DNA of 56,333 nucleotides from Pelargonium cotyledonis (lineage: Eukaryota > Streptophyta > Magnoliopsida > Geraniales > Geraniaceae). The position numbers and the translations under genes are program-made. This document shows, one piece after another, positions 39,574 through 52,610 of the stretch. Each line of letters starts with the position of its first letter. Positions within the stretch are counted from its first letter, which is position 1. Location: the NCBI GenBank assembly GCA_036897625.1, contig JAYMTA010000045.1, forward strand, positions 1 through 56,333, given 5' to 3'. The notes below the pieces were generated by a model that worked only from the letters and a program-made list of their open reading frames with translations, did not search any database and was not told the DNA's origin.

Positions 39574-42500
39574 ATGTGCCTTTCTTCTGAATTTCATGAA
39601 GATCCAAAGGTCAACTCTCTTTCTCTCTCGAAATTTATATGTTGTTGGCGTGAATTCACAGTTAAATGTTGATTGTTTGGTGATTTTTTGTTGTTGAATT
39701 GCCGGAAATTTTCATTGATTCATCGAATTTTACTCATTTGGGGTAATCTTGAATCTGGCTGATTTTCCCAAATGTGTGTTGGGAGCATGTTTTTGCCTGC
39801 TTGTGGATTCAGACATTTTCTCTAATTTCGTTTAATGATAAATGGTTAATGCAATTTTTGAGGAAATTATGATATGTTTTGTGCAGAAGCTTCTATAAAT
39901 CTGAAGCCTTTTTTTTATATATAGTAAATTGAATGCAATTTCTTTTCTTCTTTATTGACTTCCATATTCTTGTTAATTCCCAAAATGAGTATGCACTTTC
40001 CGTTTTGATTAGTTAGTTAAGCACAAATCACCAACAATGGATTAAGTTGGTTAGAAGTAGTGCAAGCAATTCGTGTTGACATGATGAAACACAAAACATT
40101 TAATAGTCGTGTAGGCGTATTGTATTTGTGGCGGCGTTGCCTTAAACAGGAAATGAGATGAATTGCAGTTGTGGCTGCTCCTATTCCCTGTGTCCACCCT
40201 TTAATTGAGACACAATAGATTTAGACGATAGGTGTAAACTCGGGAGTCAGAAAGAGGATATGAGATGAAACAAAATTAGAGAGAAGAGATAGAGAAAATA
40301 ATAGATTAATTAGTTAACCTAGGCTATGATTTAATAGCATTAATTGACTATTTTAACATTAATTGTGTAAACGTGTCAGGCATGCGTGTGTTACAAACTC
40401 AACATGAACATGACGCAATTATAAATGTTGAACTCAAACACACTTAAATCGTGTTGTGTGTGTCTTGGATCTCGTGTTCTGTAACAAATTGCCAACTTTA
40501 GTTAGAGCCCTTTGAGTTTGTTAGAATAAGAGAAAATAAGGGTTTAAGGGGAAAGTCCAACTCTAATTAACTTATCCTTCATTTTTACAAAATAGAGAAA
40601 GTTGACGCTCATGCTGGAACGGAGAGAGTACTATGCAATGGTTCATAGCTTGAAAATTGGCAATTGATATGTAACATGACACTGTTTTAAGTGAGAGAAT
40701 GAACTTGTATAAATAGGCTTCTAAAGTTCAAGTAGAATCAATTTGTCACTACTTACAAGTCATGGCATTTTAGTTTGAAAAATTATACTGCTAGTTGTTT
40801 TTTGCATGCTTTGCTTTGTGCATATGTTTGTCGAATATCATATGGCAATATTTCTCGACTAATGTTTGTAAGATGATTTAACTTTTCATTCCATTTTGCA
40901 GGTTACTTAGTTCCTAGTGAAATGTTCTCTAGGAATTATAGTTCTAGCAATGTCTTTTGCAGTTTAATCTTGATCTATCACTCTTCGAAATGCAATTAGT
41001 ACCAAATGATAGTCGTTCAGAAGATATTTCAGAAACTGAACCAATCTTACCTCAATCTGACGTTGTACCAAGTTCTGAAGAACCTTCATCTTCGTGGGAA
41101 ATTACAGCTCTTAGAAGGGATTATGTGATAGCCAATGATGAGTTACAAAATCTTGACATTGATGAAACTTCCAGTCTGATTAACTCAGACCAGCCACAAT
41201 GCCGTATATGCCTCGATATTGGAGGTCAATACCATTTTTTTACATATAATCTATTAATATATCTACTTATGCTGAAACAAATGGTTATTTAAATTCAGGG
41301 GAAGATTTAATTGCACCGTGCCATTGCAAAGGCACCCAGAAATATGTTCATAGATCATGTCTTGATAATTGGAGGTCGACTAAGGTGAATGCTTGTTTCT
41401 TTTCTGCCATTTGTTCTTGATTGGCTGGTAAATGATGTTACGAAATGTGGTTTCTGGATTGTAGTGATCTCATAGGAAATGAATTTAGTTAGCGTTTGGA
41501 TTATATTTTTTCCAGGAATGGTAATCAAGAATGAGAATGAAAATGAAATCCTAATTCTTCAAGTTTGGATCACGATGTCATGAAAATGGCATTGGAATGG
41601 AAACCACATTCTCATTCTCATTCCAAAAGTTTAATCCGAATGCTACGTTATATGCTTGTTGCGGAGAGCTACTAATGAACTCTTTCTTTCTCCTTAATTC
41701 AGGAGGGCTTTGCTTTCGCTCACTGTACAGAGTGCAGAGCAATGTTCATATTACGTGCAAATGTTCCACCTGATCGCTGGTGGTTGAGACTGAAATTTCA
41801 GTTCCTTGTTGCCAGGGATCACGCATTCATTTTTGTGATTGTTCAATTGGTATGACAATAAGTCATATGTAGTGTTTGAATCAAAAATTTGATATGTGAA
41901 TGAGAATCAAGAATGGAAATAGGAATGAGGAGATCCTCATTCCAAAGAGCCATTTTCATGTACAAAAAGTTTCATTCTTGATTCTCATTCCTAGACAAAA
42001 GTTCTAATTCAAACACTACCTTTAAGTGATATTACATTTACTATTGAGAATTGGAATATGGTCATTATATTGACGTGCACCAGTGGACATTCTAGTGACT
42101 ATATATAACAAGATCAAGCAAATCTTAAGCAGCTAGTAGAGAAGAAATACAAACTAATGTAGTATGTTGTGTTATATTAGTAATAGTATCTATTTGAGTG
42201 TGTAAATTATGGGAACGATACTGAAGTTATCTGTTTTCCAAGTTTATTCTAATACATTATTTCAACAGATTGTAGCATTCTTGGGTGTGCTGGTATATAA
42301 ATTTTATGGGGAGGAACTAAGGGAAATGTTTGGTTATGAAGAACACCCATATGGATTCTATACTATGGCTGGTAAGTGTAGTTCTGACTGATGACTAAAA
42401 TACGTAGTCATGCAAATAGACTTATATTATCTACATTTTCTTTACTCTGCAGTTTTAGCTATCGTTTTGGTGGGTTTGCTCTATGGTTTCTTCATTGCCA

Positions 42501-42739
42501 TCATATGTGGACAGAGAATCAATGAACGCCATTACCATGTTCTTGCCAAACAAGAACTAACAAAGGTTTGAAGCTTACTCTTGGGACAGTCTTCGTGTTT
42601 AATTTCATTCCTCCCGGAAACTCATTTGATAGTTTTTTTACCGCAGGAGTACGTGGTAGAAGACCGAGAAGCTAATAAGAACGTCCCTGAGCTTGATCCC
42701 ACCCATATCACAGAACTAAGAATGTTGGGGCTTTATTAA
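39574..42739 (+). CDS. RING-CH (MARCH-type) membrane E3 ubiquitin ligase
   Basis: Exons 40963-41224, 41299-41384, 41703-41849, 42269-42371, 42453-42565 and 42647-42739 are secure. A first exon 39574-39609 (MCLSSEFHEDPK) joins in phase, giving 279 residues. If the leader is non-coding, Met at 40990 (MQLVPND) gives 258. The RING-CH domain is CRICLDIGGEDLIAPCHCKG, TQKYVHRSCLDNW and CTECRAMF, a C4HC3 zinc-binding set that recruits E2 enzymes. Two hydrophobic segments follow: FIFVIVQLIVAFLGVLVYKF and TMAVLAIVLVGLLYGFFIAI. The tail ends ELDPTHITELRMLGLY. The layout fits endomembrane MARCH-like ligases. Introns 3 (41385-41702) and 4 (41850-42268) carry related MITEs. Substrate unknown. Confidence 0.88.
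41490..41645. mobile_element. MITE-like element in intron 3 of the RING-CH gene
   Basis: The 156-bp element starts TAGCGTTTGGATTA and ends TAATCCGAATGCTA, an imperfect 14-bp terminal inverted repeat. The interior is nearly symmetric: AATCAAGAATGAGAATGAAA on one side and CACATTCTCATTCTCATTCC on the other. It belongs with 12034-12193 and 41869-42019. Confidence 0.75.
41869..42019. mobile_element. MITE-like element in intron 4 of the RING-CH gene
   Basis: The 151-bp element begins GTAGTGTTTGAAT and ends ATTCAAACACTAC, a perfect 13-bp terminal inverted repeat. The interior has GAATGAGAATCAAGAATGG mirrored by TTCTTGATTCTCATTCCT, so the whole unit can fold into one long hairpin. Confidence 0.8.
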
Positions 42740-43954
42740 ATATTTGATAAACTGTGTTCGATTAGATTTTTGGTACGCATTTCCCTCTTAATTTGTTCAC
42801 TTTTTGAAATATGATGATATTTTGTATGTTAATTGTGTGGATGGGATAAAACTAGTAATGTAATTATGACATTAAAAGTTGGAGCATAGCAAAGGGTGTT
42901 AGGTTTCTTTGATGATGTATATATGTTATTTTATCCATCCATATGAGTAGTTTTGTAGTAAGCTTTACCGCAATAAACATATCGTTATGAAATACAGTGA
43001 TTTAGTGGAGAACATAACCATTTTTTGTATGCATGTATGCGTCCTTTATTGGGCCCCTTTTCTTTGTTCGGGTTTGATAAAGACTAGTTTGAACGGATCG
43101 GATTGGATTTTAGCGTAAATTGTGTGGGTTTGACCAACCTGATCCAAAATTTGGTCAAATCCGATTGGACCGGTTGTAAGCCATATTAAACTTTGGATGC
43201 TCGCAAGTTTGCATTCAAATTGCAGCTTTGCACCAATACAAGATTTGTAACAAGATCAAAAATGGTCAATGATTGTGGATGAATCTGCCTCAACTAATGG
43301 TGGGGTAGTTTTGCACCTAGTATCCGATTTAATCATCTTTCCGGTCAGACAAATCCCCAAACAAGCAAAACAAAACCCGTAAATTACATATTGAAAGAAC
43401 GTGAAATATGCCGTCACTTGATACATATAAGTTGGGGACTGCATCTATCATAGTTGATTATCTCCTGAAATAGGGGTCACTAGACTGGAGTGGAGCCTCA
43501 TTGTTGATGTTTAATGCACAAAACTAATTAACTAAATGGAGAATCCTGACACTCCTTTCCTTATTCTAGAAAGGTTAATACTAAAAGACAGCATCAATTA
43601 TCCACTACATATATATCAGCAACATCAATGTTTTGTTCTTTTTAAGGAATGAGTCCACATTACAGCACAGTTTTCACAAATATAACCAAATTTACAACAT
43701 GGATAGCTACAGGAATCGCCTTCTGTCCGGTTTCCCAAAATGGCAACTTCTTAAATAACAAAAACAGAGCTCCATTACTAATTAAAAAACCAGCAACTAA
43801 TTTTGATCAAAACCAGATTTCAGCTGGTGAAGCTCTCATCCCAAAACAAGCACCATCTTTGGCGCTAAAAATGTCATAAGAAGACGGTAGAAGAAGAATG
43901 TTCTGCAGGTTACTAAGTTATAAACCTGTTTTGTTCGCCTTTTTCTCAAGGCTT
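42740..43954. other. Convergent intergenic region, RING-CH and DUF1666 genes
   Basis: This contains the 3'UTR of the RING-CH gene (to about 43000) and of the minus-strand DUF1666 gene (from about 43900 downward). 43060-43200 has GGATCGGATTGGA and CCGATTGGACCGG, probably an old repeat. No gene was recognised. Confidence 0.4.
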
Positions 43955-46728
43955 TTAACAAGGGAAGAGAGTAGGAGAAGGGTCTCTATGTAATTTTCCG
44001 TCCGATAGATTCAACTTCTTCATCTTTTCTTCGCACCAGAACAACTGCTCTTTACTGATTCTCGCCATTCTAAGAACCATGGATATGATTTTGGCATCAA
44101 TGAGACCAAACCAGAGCTGGATTTCCTCATACGTCTGAGGCCAGGATTTCTTTTTCCAGCCTTTCTTTTTCCGCAGTTCCTTCAGTTTCACCCTTTTCTG
44201 TGCAATTTTAAGAATGACATGCAAATATACAACACTCAATCATCATTCAAAAAGGCGATTCATATTATATCCATGACTATTCTAGATCATCTATTTCTAG
44301 GAACAGATTATCATTTCCATTCAAAGTTGGCATATCCATCAATGTTACTTCAGTCCCAAAGTGAGTTTCCATCTTCCCCCTTATATCCCAATGTGTTTTT
44401 CTTGTAACAAACGCAAGTGTTTCTAACTTAACCTGTCTTACAGCTATTGTTGCTGTTTTGGGATGGAGGGAGTACTTTTGAAAGAAATGTCTATGATTCT
44501 AAAATCAGATATTGGTTAAGATTATATACATGCTGAGATTGACCGTAACAAGTCAAAGAACTTCAAATTTCTTAGAAGATAGAACAGTCACGAAATGAGG
44601 TTTGATTCATATGCCATTTTGTAAGGTCTGACTTCTAAGCGTATCTTAAGTAGCATCCGGATTAGAATTTTTATTCAGGAATGGATATCAAGAATCAAAA
44701 TGAAGAGTAAGAAAAACGGTACACTAACATTGTAAATTATAATGCATGTGACTAATTTGTTTAACAGAAAAGAGAAAGTAAAATAGAACAGCATAAACTT
44801 ACCTTTTCAAGAGAACATTGGATCTGTTGAAGAGGTGTAGCAGTCTGGCTTTGATTACCAAATAGGTTAAGAAGACCATTTGATTTTCTCTTCTCCATCT
44901 TTAGGAATAGGTGAAAAGTGAGAATTGAAATCTCAATAATTTTGATGAGATCAGGGGCACGGACAAGAATATCTGAATCATCGTCCTCTGTCTCTTTTAG
45001 ATCTGATGCTGAAAAGGTATGGCAATTACTTTTACACCACAAGCATATAATTCCAAGGTTCCAAACTCAAAAGAATAGGATCAATAAAATAAGCAATTTT
45101 GTTAGAATTTTATAGCAAGCTTACTTTTAGTTTAATGCATAAAGTGACATAGAAACACTAAGAGCTAGCTGATTTTCGCATCAATATGATCAAAACTTTA
45201 CTGTGAATCCATAAAGAAGAAATCTTACCTTTTATATTTGGGACCTGAAGCAATTTAGGTAACAGTTTCCTCGTGCGAGCGTAAATTTCTGCCCTGACAC
45301 CCTGTTCAAAAGGTTCATTCTCTATAAACCTTTGTAGCAAAACTAGAAACTGTTGGAACTGCTGTGCACTGTGGTTGTAACAAGTGGGGTTTTCTAGATG
45401 GCATGAGATCTTCTGACTCAGTTGAGTGTACTGACAATGGAGTGCCTCCCAGGTCAAGCAAATATGAGCGACATATGCTGTTTCTAAATCCTGATACCGG
45501 TCGTCCTCTGACCGGTGCAGATGCTCGGTTTCTTCATCAGGTTCTTCAATCTTTTTCAAAGAAAGGCAACGAAAAGGAGATGTGAGCTTCTTAGATGCAG
45601 ATCTTGGTGAAGGAGTAGAGGGAGTTAGAGATCCTGCAAAACAAAAGTTGCATTGACTATGAGCTTATGAGGATTTAAAGAACCTAACTTTACTCAGCAA
45701 AAATATAGAACCGCTGATATTGGAATTCGAAAGAAGCAAGTATATAGGCCTAACGAACCAGCCCATACAGTAAGGTTCATGAGAAGACACTTCCATTTAT
45801 AACATGATCAATATTAACTTCATACCGAAAGGCATGCATGTATACAACTTTAAAGAACACTTTGCTACAAATTATGTGTACAAGTCTTACATCTAGGCTA
45901 GAGCAATAGATATGATGGCAATGAACTAATGCAATAGACCAGAACAAATAAGTATGCAATTCAATTTCAGAGATATGATGCTAAATTTGTGTAAATTCGA
46001 CTATGAGTCATGGCAATAATCTGATACGATTCATCAATCAACCCAATTGAGGAAAGAGCAGAACTCAAGTTTCCAAGGTTGCAAGAACCCAATCAGGTCT
46101 CAAGCAATCCCAAATCCAATAATGACCATTTTTTGTTCCAAATATTGTATACAACCTTGCATATTTTACTCTACTAGTTAGACCCTTCTCTCTAGGATTT
46201 CAATATTAAACAGGATTAGCGACAGATTAACTGCTATTTCTATAAAGACAGCAAAAAGAAAATGTATCGAATAATGTTTTTACCAGTTTCCTTCAGTTGA
46301 AGGGCACTCATGCGGTCAAAGAAAAGCATGCGCTCGCAATACTTGTCGTACACAGCATCAAAGCCAGACCACCATTGTCGACCTTCAGCTTCCACCTCTC
46401 TCCACTCATTAGAGATGGTATCGCTATCATCTTCATCTTCCTCTTCTTCAGGGCAAGATTCTTCTTCAGGAATCAATACCATGAAACTATTTCTCCTTAG
46501 TTCTTTCAACCTCCTCTTCACTTCATTCGTGATAAAATCATCATCGTCGTCATCATCAACACCAGCAGCAGCAGGATCAGGATCAGCCTCAGCGGTTTTA
46601 CTCAAATTATTGCTACCATTGTGGTCATTCTTGGGCTCCTCTGGCTGAGGCACAGGCATATCCTCCAAATTGTTCTCTGGGTTGGGTTTATGAGCTTTTC
46701 TAAACTTTCTTATTCTAAAAAAATCCAT
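43955..46728 (-). CDS. DUF1666 family protein
   Basis: Four exons on the minus strand: 46728-46284, 45633-45229, 45008-44803 and 44197-43955, joining in phase to 432 residues. The N-terminus is MDFFRIRKFRKAHK, followed by a Pro/Glu/Asp-rich linker with VDDDDDDDF and ESCPEEEEDEDDSD. The conserved part has SNEWREVEAEGRQWWSGFDA, VYDKYCERMLFFDRM, YQDLETAYVAHICLTWEALH, ENEPFEQGVRAEIYARTRKL, ILVRAPDLIKIIEISILTFH, KKGWKKKSWPQTYEE and LFWCEEKMKKLNL. This pattern and length match plant DUF1666 proteins such as Arabidopsis At3g20260; the molecular function is not known. A leader intron is likely: a donor CTCAG|GTTAGG on the minus strand lies near 47463. A (GA)n tract is at 47512-47542 in the leader or promoter. 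Confidence 0.87.
44346..44478. mobile_element. Stowaway-like MITE, probable
   Basis: The left end is TACTTCAGTCCCAAAGTGAG and the right end is GTTTTGGGATGGAGGGAGTA, recalling the CTCCCTC...GGGAGTA termini of Stowaway MITEs common in plant genomes. The interior is short and AT-rich. It lies in intron 3 of the DUF1666 gene, between 44197 and 44803. A second piece of the same family (ATACTCCCTCTTTCCCAAAA) starts near 49873. Confidence 0.45.
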
Positions 46729-47508
46729 TTTTCACACGTCTTTCTTGTCCAAATCAAAACTGGTAACTGTCCTTGTTAACTCACTAACACACACTAACTC
46801 TTGAGAGATACAGAACCAAATCAGAACACAAGAGTAAATCTGTAATGCAGAAAAATATCCTCCTCTTCCTTCACCAATCTAAAGAACACCAAATGTGTGA
46901 TGATTTTCAAACCAAATGCCCCAAACAGCCCAAATCCCCAGAGGAAAAAGGCAGTGACCTAGAAATCAGAAGCTTTCTACTACAATATGGAACCCAAAAA
47001 TAGCTTCCAAAATCTCAATTTCTTTGTCAAAAATTGATAGCTGCTTCAAAGCAAACAAAGATCACAACTCAGAAGAAGCTCAGCTCTGGAGTAGCTAGCT
47101 CAATAACAACATAAACACTTCCATTTTCGTTTCTTCACTACAAAATCAAGCTCCAATACATACACAAAAACATGCAAAATAAAAATAAAAACTAACCAGA
47201 GAGGAGAGACTGATCCACGAGTGGTGAAAAAAACAGCAGCAGATTAAGGAATCAATGAGCTACGGTGAATCTGAACGTACATTAGTAAGCAACACAGTCA
47301 CCAGATTCACATTCGCTCGCTTTTCACTCGTCAAAAGCAAACAAATGTTGAAACGAATCTCAAAGTTTCTTCTTTGCACTTCTCAGTTACTACAAGTAAA
47401 GTAACTTTGGGAGCACTGAAACGAGTGATGTGATGTGAAGAAGGAAACGTGAAACCCTAACCTGAGCTCATCAATGTGAAGATCTGAAAGAGAAAGCACA
47501 GAAAACCC

Positions 47509-47546
<38 letters not shown>

Positions 47547-47559
47547 GAAGAAGCACTAT

Positions 47560-49303
47560 AAATGTGAGCTATGAAAAAAGCTGTAGATTCATGTCTCCCT
47601 AATTTTATAATAATGTCACTGTCCCGTGTTGAATAACTCAAAATATTTAATAATCGGGTCGAGTTTATATTACCGTGTTTAACACGTATCGTTGCTACGA
47701 TTATCAAACGAGTAGTCGTGTTGGTGTTAACCCGTTAGCACACGACCAACATTCAATAGTTTTGTCACTAAATCGTATTCACATTGAAGTGCTTAATGAG
47801 TAATAAATATGTAGTGTTTATTTTTCATGTCTCGATACGGTTATTAAACATTTTATGTTTGTGTTTATTTATATAACACACGACCTACGTTCAACGATTT
47901 CAATATAAAGTTCTGTTTATTTTTGAGTACTCCACATGCTTAACAAACGCATTGTGCTTAAGTACCCAACACATGTCTTGTTGATCTATACAACACGTTA
48001 ACAAAGTTCAACACGACGCGCATGAATTGCCAATTTTTATAAATATTTATTTCTCAGCTCTTAAACATGAAAAAGGAAAAGAAAAATTGATATAAGTAAT
48101 TGAATAATATTCGGTGATCCAAATGGAAAATTTTGAAATTGAAAAGTGAAATGTTTGGTTTGTAGTGTAATAGTTTATGGTTTTTATTCATTTATTTAAA
48201 TTTGAATTATTGTCTCGAAAATGGGGAGAGAGCGCACGAAACACAGTACTGAAAAAGAAAAGAGAAGAGAAAGCATCGGACAGAGAATATTGTCAGACTC
48301 AGAACAGAAGCAGAGAGAGAGAGAGATGGCAGTTAAAGCCCGCGAAACTGTGTTTTGATTGTGAATTATTGAATTACCAATTTATCCTCATTAATACTAC
48401 TGAATTATTTTAATGTCCTTTTGTCTGGTTTCCTAGTAATCTAGTACTAATGATGGGGCCATCTGAGGATTTAATGAAAGATAAGTGGGCCAATGATTAT
48501 TGTAAAGCTTAATATTTTGTCATATTATTGGACCATTTTTGCATTTAAGAGGAGGGGTCAATATATTATAGATTATTAATTTGTCTTCCTTTTCCCTATG
48601 AATAATCATGATGGACCAATTTGATCTCCCATCTGTTTTTTATGCTAATATGACCTCTCACTTATTGGGAAGTGACTGTAATGGTTTTATATAAACTTTA
48701 ATCATGTGAAATTTGAGGGAAAATTTATCTAATTTTGATACAAAAATCTTTGGTTTAGTCATTAGTGCAAACATATATAAATATATATGTGTGTTATATA
48801 TAGTATATTGTATGACCATGTTTTTATCAAACTATTTCTTTCGTCGGGTCCTAATGTGTCCTACACCTAGTGGGACTAAATAGGACCGGAAAAATTTACA
48901 AAATAAGAACGTGTGATTTTAGGCCCGGCCTATTATAGGCATGCGGCCTAATTTAACTGAACCCATATTTGCCCGTCCTATTGTAAGCCGGCGACCTAAT
49001 TTAACCGAACCCATATTTGCTTGAGCATATATGAACAAACATGACAATTGACTACCCTGCAATTTGCATGGAGCAATCAAGCTGAAGAAAGCCAATATGA
49101 AAACAATACCCAAATAAGGGTTTCAATGAAAAGTCATGAAATCAGGGTACATGATGAGACCAACATTTTATCAATAATTAGTGATGTAAAGAGACAAAAT
49201 TGTTAGTACAAATCAATCTTTATGAGACACCAAAATTGAAGCTGATCTTACAGTTGCCGATAAAAAGTTTCCGCGCTAGCTACACAATAGAAGTAGCAAG
49301 TAG

Positions 49304-49342
<39 letters not shown>

Positions 49343-49433
49343 AGTGATCGTCTACCACTGTGGTAGACGCCCCGGGAACTACCTTCCTAGCCATCCCTAC
49401 ACAAGTTTTAACCAATGACCAATTCTCAAGTCA
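47560..49433. other. Intergenic between DUF1666 and carrier genes
   Basis: 47620-48040 has repeated CGTGTT/AACACG sequence, probably an old repeat that also appears near 8350, 13650 and 40380. 48923-48970 and 48971-49018 are a 48-bp direct tandem duplication (GCCCGGCCTATT... and GCCCGTCCTATT..., each ending GAACCCATATTT). A (CT)n run is at about 49301-49342. The 3'UTR of the carrier gene lies just above. No gene was recognised. Confidence 0.45.
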
Positions 49434-52242
49434 CTACAGGTGTTTCTGAACTACAAATATGTCCTTCCAAGCTTCATAAAATGTCCAGGTGATTCCAGAG
49501 TTGGGCATGACTTTTAAACAGCTCGCACCCCACCCTCTATACAGTCCTTTCAAACCTTCTTCCTGTATAACTTCTCTCAGAGCGGCTGCCATGTTAGCCG
49601 GACACTTGCCCTGCAGTGCTCCCACCATCAGCCGTTTCCTAGCCACCTCCAGTGGAAAGCTGATTGTGCTAGCCGTAAAACCTGGCATTAGAGAGGGACG
49701 ATATTGCCATTAATCATGATACAAAATACAGTAACTCGTGACATAGACAACAATATCTCATAACAAAACTCTGTAGTTTCAACAAAAGATGAGATGAAAC
49801 AGAATGTCGTATTACATTCCATATGTATCAAAATGAGTCTCACTTTACCGTTGTTTGAGCAAATTAAGGATATACTCCCTCTTTCCCAAAATAATTGTTC
49901 ACTTTTTATTTTAGTTAATTAGTTAATAATGCATGAGTTACCAACAATATCCTTAAGATAACAATATAGACAACAATATCTCAGAACACGAGTGATCATG
50001 TTGTCCTTAGAAGATGAAATGAAACATAGTCTTGTGCAAAAGAGCAAAAAAGATAAAATAAGTCACTTGCCTGCGATAGCACCGAGAAGAAGCATTTCTG
50101 GGCGACTTAAAGACTTTTTGTTTTTTGCTACGCAATAAGATTTTTTCATCGTATCATACATGAAATAATAGCATGTACTGTATGGAAGCATGCCAATTAG
50201 TGTAGGTGAGATGCCAGCATAAAAGGCGCGGATCCCACCCTCCTTGTACATTTTGCTCACAGCAACACTAATGGTAGGGTAAACCTCGGGGCTTACAGTC
50301 AAGCGATCCTGAAAGATTAAAAGGAATGGCATCATTTATTGCAAAAACATTTTATACAAGACAAAGATACATGATATATGATGATAATTAGTACCTTCAG
50401 AACTTCAAGAGGATGACATGCAAGAGTGCTGAAAAATCCGGCAGCTGCACCAGCCACTGCAACGGGAGAGACCCAAGAGAGAGATAGGTTTAAACTGACA
50501 TTACCAATTTGCACCTTAGGACAGTCCTCCTGATTCCATTTCTCTTGTGCTGCTGCCATTGATCGCTTGACAAATTCAAAAGTTCCAAGCTCAATTGCTT
50601 GGGTAGGGACTATGCGAAGCATGTTGATTGTGTTTCCAGCCCAAAGTCCGGTCCAACCCTGGTGCTCAATGACCTCTAAGAAACTACCAGAAATGTGTCT
50701 AGACCCAACACCAACCACCATTCTGGTCCTGCATATTTTACATTCTATCCCAGGCATTACACTTCTATATGTTAAAAACTAGTTCAGGAAACATGTGTGT
50801 GTGAGCTTGAAATACTTAATCATCCATGTGAAACTTACATCCTTCTTATAAACATTATATCTTGTAGCTTCCTAGCTAACCAAAATTGAGACTGAATGCT
50901 TATGTGTTTAAGTCGGACAAGTTGGATAATTAGTTATCATATGATTCTCGAGAAAAATATAATATGAGGATAGGAACAATACTATGAGAGTACAAAAGCC
51001 ACTGACTTAAATAATAATAAAATAGAAATTCTCAAAGTGCGGCTAGAATGCAGTCCACAGCAAAAATCCCTAACCTCCTTATGCCATAATCGGAAATCTA
51101 GTTGATTAAACAAATGAAGTTTGAAACTTGAACTACATAATTTAGGACTTAGATTTAGACTTCAAGCAAAAACTGACAAGTAAGTTTTCAAATTTCAATG
51201 TCCACTTGGCCAAAACAAATATAACATTGCACTATTATCCTTCATTGAAATCAACCAATGAATTACATAAATTGAGAGTTTCTGAACTACAGAGTAGAGA
51301 GAATAATCTGAAACTGAAAGCATTTGACGAATCCTACACATTTCACAATTTTGGTTCAACAAATGTGGATATGCTTCTGTTCGTGTTCCTATCGGATAGA
51401 ACTTGGCAGCAGGCAAAAACTTGATACCCATAAAAGTGTATTTGACTCACAAACTTAAGTCAAGAATTGAGCAAACAGAGCATGATTATGTAGCCCACTA
51501 ACACCGTAAAAGATATCGAAGAAAGACCGGTCACAAATTCAAGCAAACAAGCTGATCACAATGATGAAAACAGGTAAGTGAAAAAAGTAGCAAACATAAA
51601 CAGACCTGACGGTCTCGAGAGGAGCAAGAACAGCTTTGGCCATCGCCCCAGCTAAAGCCCCACTAAGAAACTCGCCAACTTCTCTAGTCTTCAACAAGTC
51701 CTGAATCAGCCAACAATCCATGTGTTCTTTTTTTTTTAATACACCAAACAAAAAGCTCATTCCATTCCTCTTTTTAAACAAATCCTCAATATATAAATAG
51801 ATAAATATATATTCCATGAACACAGATCTCACACTAACAGTTAAAAAATACCAATTTTAATCCAAAACCAATAAACAATCGGGAGAGCAAATGAACTCAA
51901 AACAAAACTAACAACAACCCAAAAAAGCTGCAATTTTATCAGAAACCCAGCACCAATAAATAATTGGGACTTGGGAGAGCAAATAAACACAAAACGAAGC
52001 TTAAAAAACAAAACTTTTTAAGTGAAATCCAGAACTGGGCATTCATGTTTATGGACCTTGCAGGCGAGACCGATGTTGGGAAATTGAATACGAAGATCGG
52101 AAAGTGGAGCGGGTGGAGGACGCTGGTCCCTCGCGATTTCGAGGTCTTTTGGAAGCATCACAACACCGCAGACGTCGCCGAAGATACCACCGAAGCCAAG
52201 CTTGTTCGTCTTCTTCTTTGGCGATGCCGATTCCAACGCCAT
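49434..52242 (-). CDS. BTL1-like mitochondrial adenine nucleotide carrier
   Basis: Five exons on the minus strand: 52242-52057, 51700-51606, 50728-50395, 50308-50071 and 49681-49434, joining in phase to 366 residues. The three repeats of the mitochondrial carrier family are visible through their signatures: APLETVRTRM, HPLEVLKDRL and FPLEVARKRL, each closing with a G-L/F-Y/W-AG/RG segment (GLWAGNTINMLRIVPTQAIE, AFYAGISPTLIGMLPYSTCY, GLYRGWGASCLKVMPNSGIT). Exon 1 supplies an N-terminal extension with a Lys/Pro-rich stretch and no repeat. This fits the plant Brittle1-like group (BTL1-3), assigned as organellar adenine nucleotide transporters; BTL1 (At3g20240) is the best guess. The intron after exon 4 starts with GC (CAG|GCAAGT); the nearby GT would break the frame. 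A leader intron of about 100 bp ends just before the start codon (52352-52252). Confidence 0.9.
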
Positions 52243-52610
52243 TGCTGTTCCCTGAGAATCAATTTTTAGCAGCAAGCAACAATAACAGTATCAATCTGTG
52301 TCATCAAAAGCGGATAGTACAACTCGAAGAGAGATCGAGTGTGTGACAGTACCTGAGAATGGGATTTTTTGGTCATGGATAGATAGATATTTCCGGTGGC
52401 TCTGTGTTCGGTGGTGTTCGGTTCTGTTTCGCTCCTCTTTTTTTGGTAGTTAGGGTTTTTGGTTTTTGTGTTCTCCAGATAGTATAGAGACCAGAGAGTG
52501 AGTTATTAAAGCATATGCTATAGTGCCATTAAATACCAAATGTATACTTTTTTTTAAAAATATCTAACTCATTAATTTTTTTTCTTACTAGGCTTAACAA
52601 ATTGATAATA

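Noticed and set aside
46310..46648. 112-codon plus-strand Ser-rich frame
   Set aside because: Antisense of the acidic first exon of the DUF1666 gene.
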